Assembly: GCA_016793805.1 (NCBI GenBank)
Contig: JAEUIZ010000018.1
Coordinates: 1-61,508, forward strand
Direction of reading: 5' to 3'
Source of the DNA: Phycisphaerae bacterium
Lineage (GTDB): Bacteria > Planctomycetota > Phycisphaerae > Phycisphaerales > UBA1924
Length of the DNA: 61,508 nt
Both the position numbers and the translations under genes were made by a program. The notes below the pieces were generated by a model. The model made no database searches, was not told the origin of the DNA, and was given only the letters and a program-made list of their open reading frames with translations. This document shows positions 59,448 to 61,508 of this stretch, in pieces; position 1 is the first letter of the stretch; every line of letters starts with the position of its first letter.

Positions 59448-60474
59448 ATGCGAGTTCTGAAGGTTCTGCTCTGCGTGTTAGGGGGGGGGGTTGGGTGGTG
59501 ATCGGGCGTTGGCCCAATCGGGGTTCGCCGTGACCTGGAACAGCAGCGGCGTGACGACGAGCGCGAGTTACGCCCTGCCGACTGACGTGCTCTATACCCA
59601 GGTCGCGGCGGGAAATGGCTTCTCCTTCGGGCTGAGGGAGAATGGCGCGATCGACGGCGTCGGGGCAGACGCGTCGTATCAAGTCTCGAACAGGCCTACG
59701 ACCGGCACTTGGATCGCCGTCTCCGCCGGCTACGACCACGGCCTCGCGCTCAAGAACGACGGCACGCTCGCGGCCTGGGGTGACAACACGTACGGTCAGA
59801 GCGAGGTACCGATCGACGAGTATGTGCAGGCATCCGAGAACGTGCTGACCTATACCGCGATCGCCGCGGGTGAGTATTTCAATCTCGCCCTTCGCTCCGA
59901 CGGCACGATCTTCGCGTGGGGACACGACGATTACGGGGCGCTGAACGTGCCGGACAACACTGCCGGAACCTATGTCCAGATCGCGGCAGGCGGCCATCAT
60001 GCGGTCGCCCGCAAGGGCAACGGAACGATCAAGGCCTGGGGCGGCAGCGGGTACTCGTCGAACAACTGCTCGGGCACCTACTCCACGTACACCCACCCCG
60101 GCGCAGTGCCCGCTGCCTTGGCAAGTGAGGTGTTCATCTCCATCGGAGCCAGCCACACCGCGACCTTCGCCATCAGAGAGGACCGCACAGTGGTCGCCTG
60201 GGGGTGCGGGTGCGGCGTCCAGGGCACCGCCTCATCCGGCTACTTCGTCGTGGGCGTCTCCAACGGCGTCCAAGTCACCGGCTTCTATGCCGGTGGGCTC
60301 GTGCTCGACCTCGACAGCCTGCTCAAGCAGTGGGGCGACATCAGCGGCTCGGGGTGCTCGACCGTGTCAAACCACCCGCCCAATACGCTGCCGTCGGCCC
60401 TCCTCAGTTCGCCAGTAATATCGTTCGGCAAGGGCAACTCCAACTTCCACGGCCTGGCAATTCTTGCCAACTAG
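59448..60474 (+). CDS. Secreted RCC1-repeat protein without dockerin; signal peptide out of frame through a G10 tract
   Basis: GGAGG at 59437-59441 precedes ATG 59448 and a signal peptide MRVLKVLLCVLGGG. A run of ten Gs (59481-59490) then reads GTT GGG TGG TGA, a stop at 59499-59501. The body is open in the +1 frame from 59491 to the TAG at 60474. With nine Gs the join reads LGGGLGGDRALAQSGF with an ALA-Q cleavage site, an ideal exported protein. The body has about six RCC1-type units (GFSFGLRENGAIDG, HGLALKNDGTLAAWGDNTYGQ, FNLALRSDGTIFAWGHDDYG). It lacks the dockerin tail seen in the related genes. TTG 59491 could start a leaderless form, but that would be cytoplasmic. Confidence 0.85.
59481..59490 (+). 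repeat. Poly-G tract of 10 within signal-peptide codons (second gene)
   Basis: Ten Gs within GTGTTAGGGGGGGGGGT (59475-59491), identical over 17 bases to the tract at 20463-20479 and at the same place relative to the signal peptide. Nine Gs restore the frame. It again follows a rare TTA codon. Confidence 0.95.
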
Positions 60475-60483
60475 CAGCGTGCC

Positions 60484-61508
60484 ATGATCACAAACTGTTC
60501 TCAAATGATCGTGCGTGCGGCTCGGGGGCTCTTGTGTTCCCGCGCCGCACGCGTTTCTCTCTGCATCGGCCTTGCAACTTCGGCAGCGATCGCTCAATCT
60601 GGCCCGCTCATCGCGTGGGGAGATATCATAGGATTTGAGCCCACTCCGATGGGTACGTTTTCGTTATTGTCTGCTGGAAGCAAGCATGGTCTGGCACTGC
60701 GCTCTGACGGCCAGTTGATATCATGGGGTTATGATATTGTCATACCGCCTCCCTTAGGAACGACCGCCGTGCGACTTGCAGGCGGTTTCGGCCACGACTG
60801 CATTATCCGTCCTGATGGCACGTTGTTGTGTTGGGGCTCGAACGACACTGGTCAGTGCAACGCCCCCTCCGGAACATTTGTCAAGGTCGCCGCGGGCTAC
60901 AGCGCCAGCGCAGGGATCCGCGCCGACGGCAGCATCGCCACCTGGGGCTTCAACTCCGAGATCCCGCCTCCCGAGGGCACATTCAAGGACATCTGGATCG
61001 GCAAGTGGTGGTATCTCGCGCAGCGCGTCGACGGCTCTCTTGTCGCCTGGGGCACCAACCAGTTTGGCGTCGTCACTTCCGTTCCGCCGGGCTCGTTCAT
61101 CACAGCCACAGCCAGCGACACCTGGTTCGGCCTCGCCATCCGGCTCGACGGCACCATCGCCCACTGGGGCCACCACGGCAGCGTCAGCACCACCATCCCG
61201 TCCGGCTCGTTTGTCAAGGTCGCTGGAGGCTCCAACTCTGCGATTGCCCTCCGCGCAGACGGTACGGCCGTGGCCTGGGGCGCAAACTCCGTTGGTCAAG
61301 GAACCGCCCCGCCCCAGCGATACCTCGACGTCGACATGGGCGAGGGCTTCGGCATCGGCATCGCCGTCTGCTACGCCAACTGCGACGGCAGCACCGCCCC
61401 GCCCTTCCTCAACATCAACGACTTCGTCTGCTTCCTCAACTACTTCGCGGGAGGCGAGCAGTACGCCAACTGCGACGCCTCCACCACCCCGCCGGTCCTG
61501 AACATCAA
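60484..61508 (+). CDS. Secreted RCC1-repeat protein with GC-type dockerin tail, cut by right edge
   Basis: An open frame from ATG 60484 to the window end, about 341 residues. The signal peptide is MITNCSQMIVRAARGLLCSRAARVSLCIGLATSAAIAQ (AIA-Q); an in-frame ATG at 60505 is an alternative start. RCC1-type units follow (HGLALRSDGQLISWGYD, HDCIIRPDGTLLCWGSNDTGQ, GFGIGIAV). One complete dockerin copy (CYANCDGSTAPPFLNINDF) and the start of a second (YANCDASTTPPVLNI) are visible. The first 250 bases of the gene are clearly lower in GC than the rest. No G tract is present. It lies ten bases after the previous RCC1 gene's stop. Confidence 0.88.
   Translation, partial: MITNCSQMIVRAARGLLCSRAARVSLCIGLATSAAIAQSGPLIAWGDIIGFEPTPMGTFSLLSAGSKHGLALRSDGQLISWGYDIVIPPPLGTTAVRLAGGFGHDCIIRPDGTLLCWGSNDTGQCNAPSGTFVKVAAGYSASAGIRADGSIATWGFNSEIPPPEGTFKDIWIGKWWYLAQRVDGSLVAWGTNQFGVVTSVPPGSFITATASDTWFGLAIRLDGTIAHWGHHGSVSTTIPSGSFVKVAGGSNSAIALRADGTAVAWGANSVGQGTAPPQRYLDVDMGEGFGIGIAVCYANCDGSTAPPFLNINDFVCFLNYFAGGEQYANCDASTTPPVLNI

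Overview
This window reads as chromosomal DNA from a high-GC planctomycete, most likely class Phycisphaerae. The main evidence is a set of eight secreted proteins ending in the Cys-paired motif (C)YANCDxST..PxLNVxDFxCFxNxFAAG. This is the GC-type dockerin-like tail typical of that group, usually present as two copies spaced 30 residues. A Gram-negative envelope is indicated by lpxK, hldE, a TonB-like protein and a lipoprotein. A 61-residue Hc1-type histone-like protein also fits the Planctomycetes/Chlamydiae lineage. High GC produces very long antisense shadow frames; I rejected these in favour of frames carrying recognisable motifs.

Layout. 1-314: start of an unknown gene leaving the left edge. 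408-5265 (minus): leuS, a FixJ/NarL-like response regulator and an omega-amidase. 5332-9318 (plus): a tight run of maf, a small membrane protein, lpxK, hldE and an ASCH-domain gene. 9334-11194 (minus): two dockerin-tailed secreted proteins. 11759-19468 (minus): an HDOD gene, then a nonulosonic-acid operon read as Maf-like fusion glycosyltransferase, neuA, neuB, neuC, with 3-4 nt junctions. 20424-22613 (plus): two RCC1-repeat secreted proteins. 22654-30962: UDP-galactopyranose-mutase-like enzyme, cupin, sucD, Hc1-like protein, fabZ, manA, nadB and a lipoprotein. 30967-32865: an M36-like metalloprotease.

33143-38933 (minus) is an orphan type VI secretion vgrG island: vgrG, a DUF4280/PAAR-like protein, a small unknown protein, a LysM plus peptidoglycan-binding protein, and a 702-residue unknown protein with a C-terminal Cys-rich zinc-ribbon-like end, the best effector candidate. 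A tRNA-Ala(GGC) lies just upstream of vgrG. 39284-41688: two paralogous prepilin-like pseudopilins. 42026-46339: patatin-like lipase, DUF4010 membrane protein, a 56-residue membrane protein, GT4 glycosyltransferase and methyltransferase. 46614-57941: subtilisin-like protease, scoB, a methyltransferase, a TonB-like pair, a double-thioredoxin TlpA-like protein, a WDG-repeat protein, an M28 peptidase and a flavin reductase. A 67-bp tandem repeat separates the flavin reductase from a LysR gene. The right edge holds two more RCC1-repeat genes, the last cut by the window end.

Most notable observation: two RCC1-repeat genes 39 kb apart (20424 and 59448) each have a good ribosome-binding site, a signal-peptide start and the identical 17-mer GTGTTAGGGGGGGGGGT inside the signal peptide. 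With ten Gs the signal peptide runs into a stop in both genes. With nine Gs both become continuous, well-formed secreted proteins. This looks like poly-G phase variation or programmed slippage switching secretion of a surface protein family; a shared homopolymer error is the alternative to exclude. Second are the vgrG island with its candidate effector, and the three-part Maf fusion whose C-terminal radical-SAM-like region has lost the cluster cysteines.
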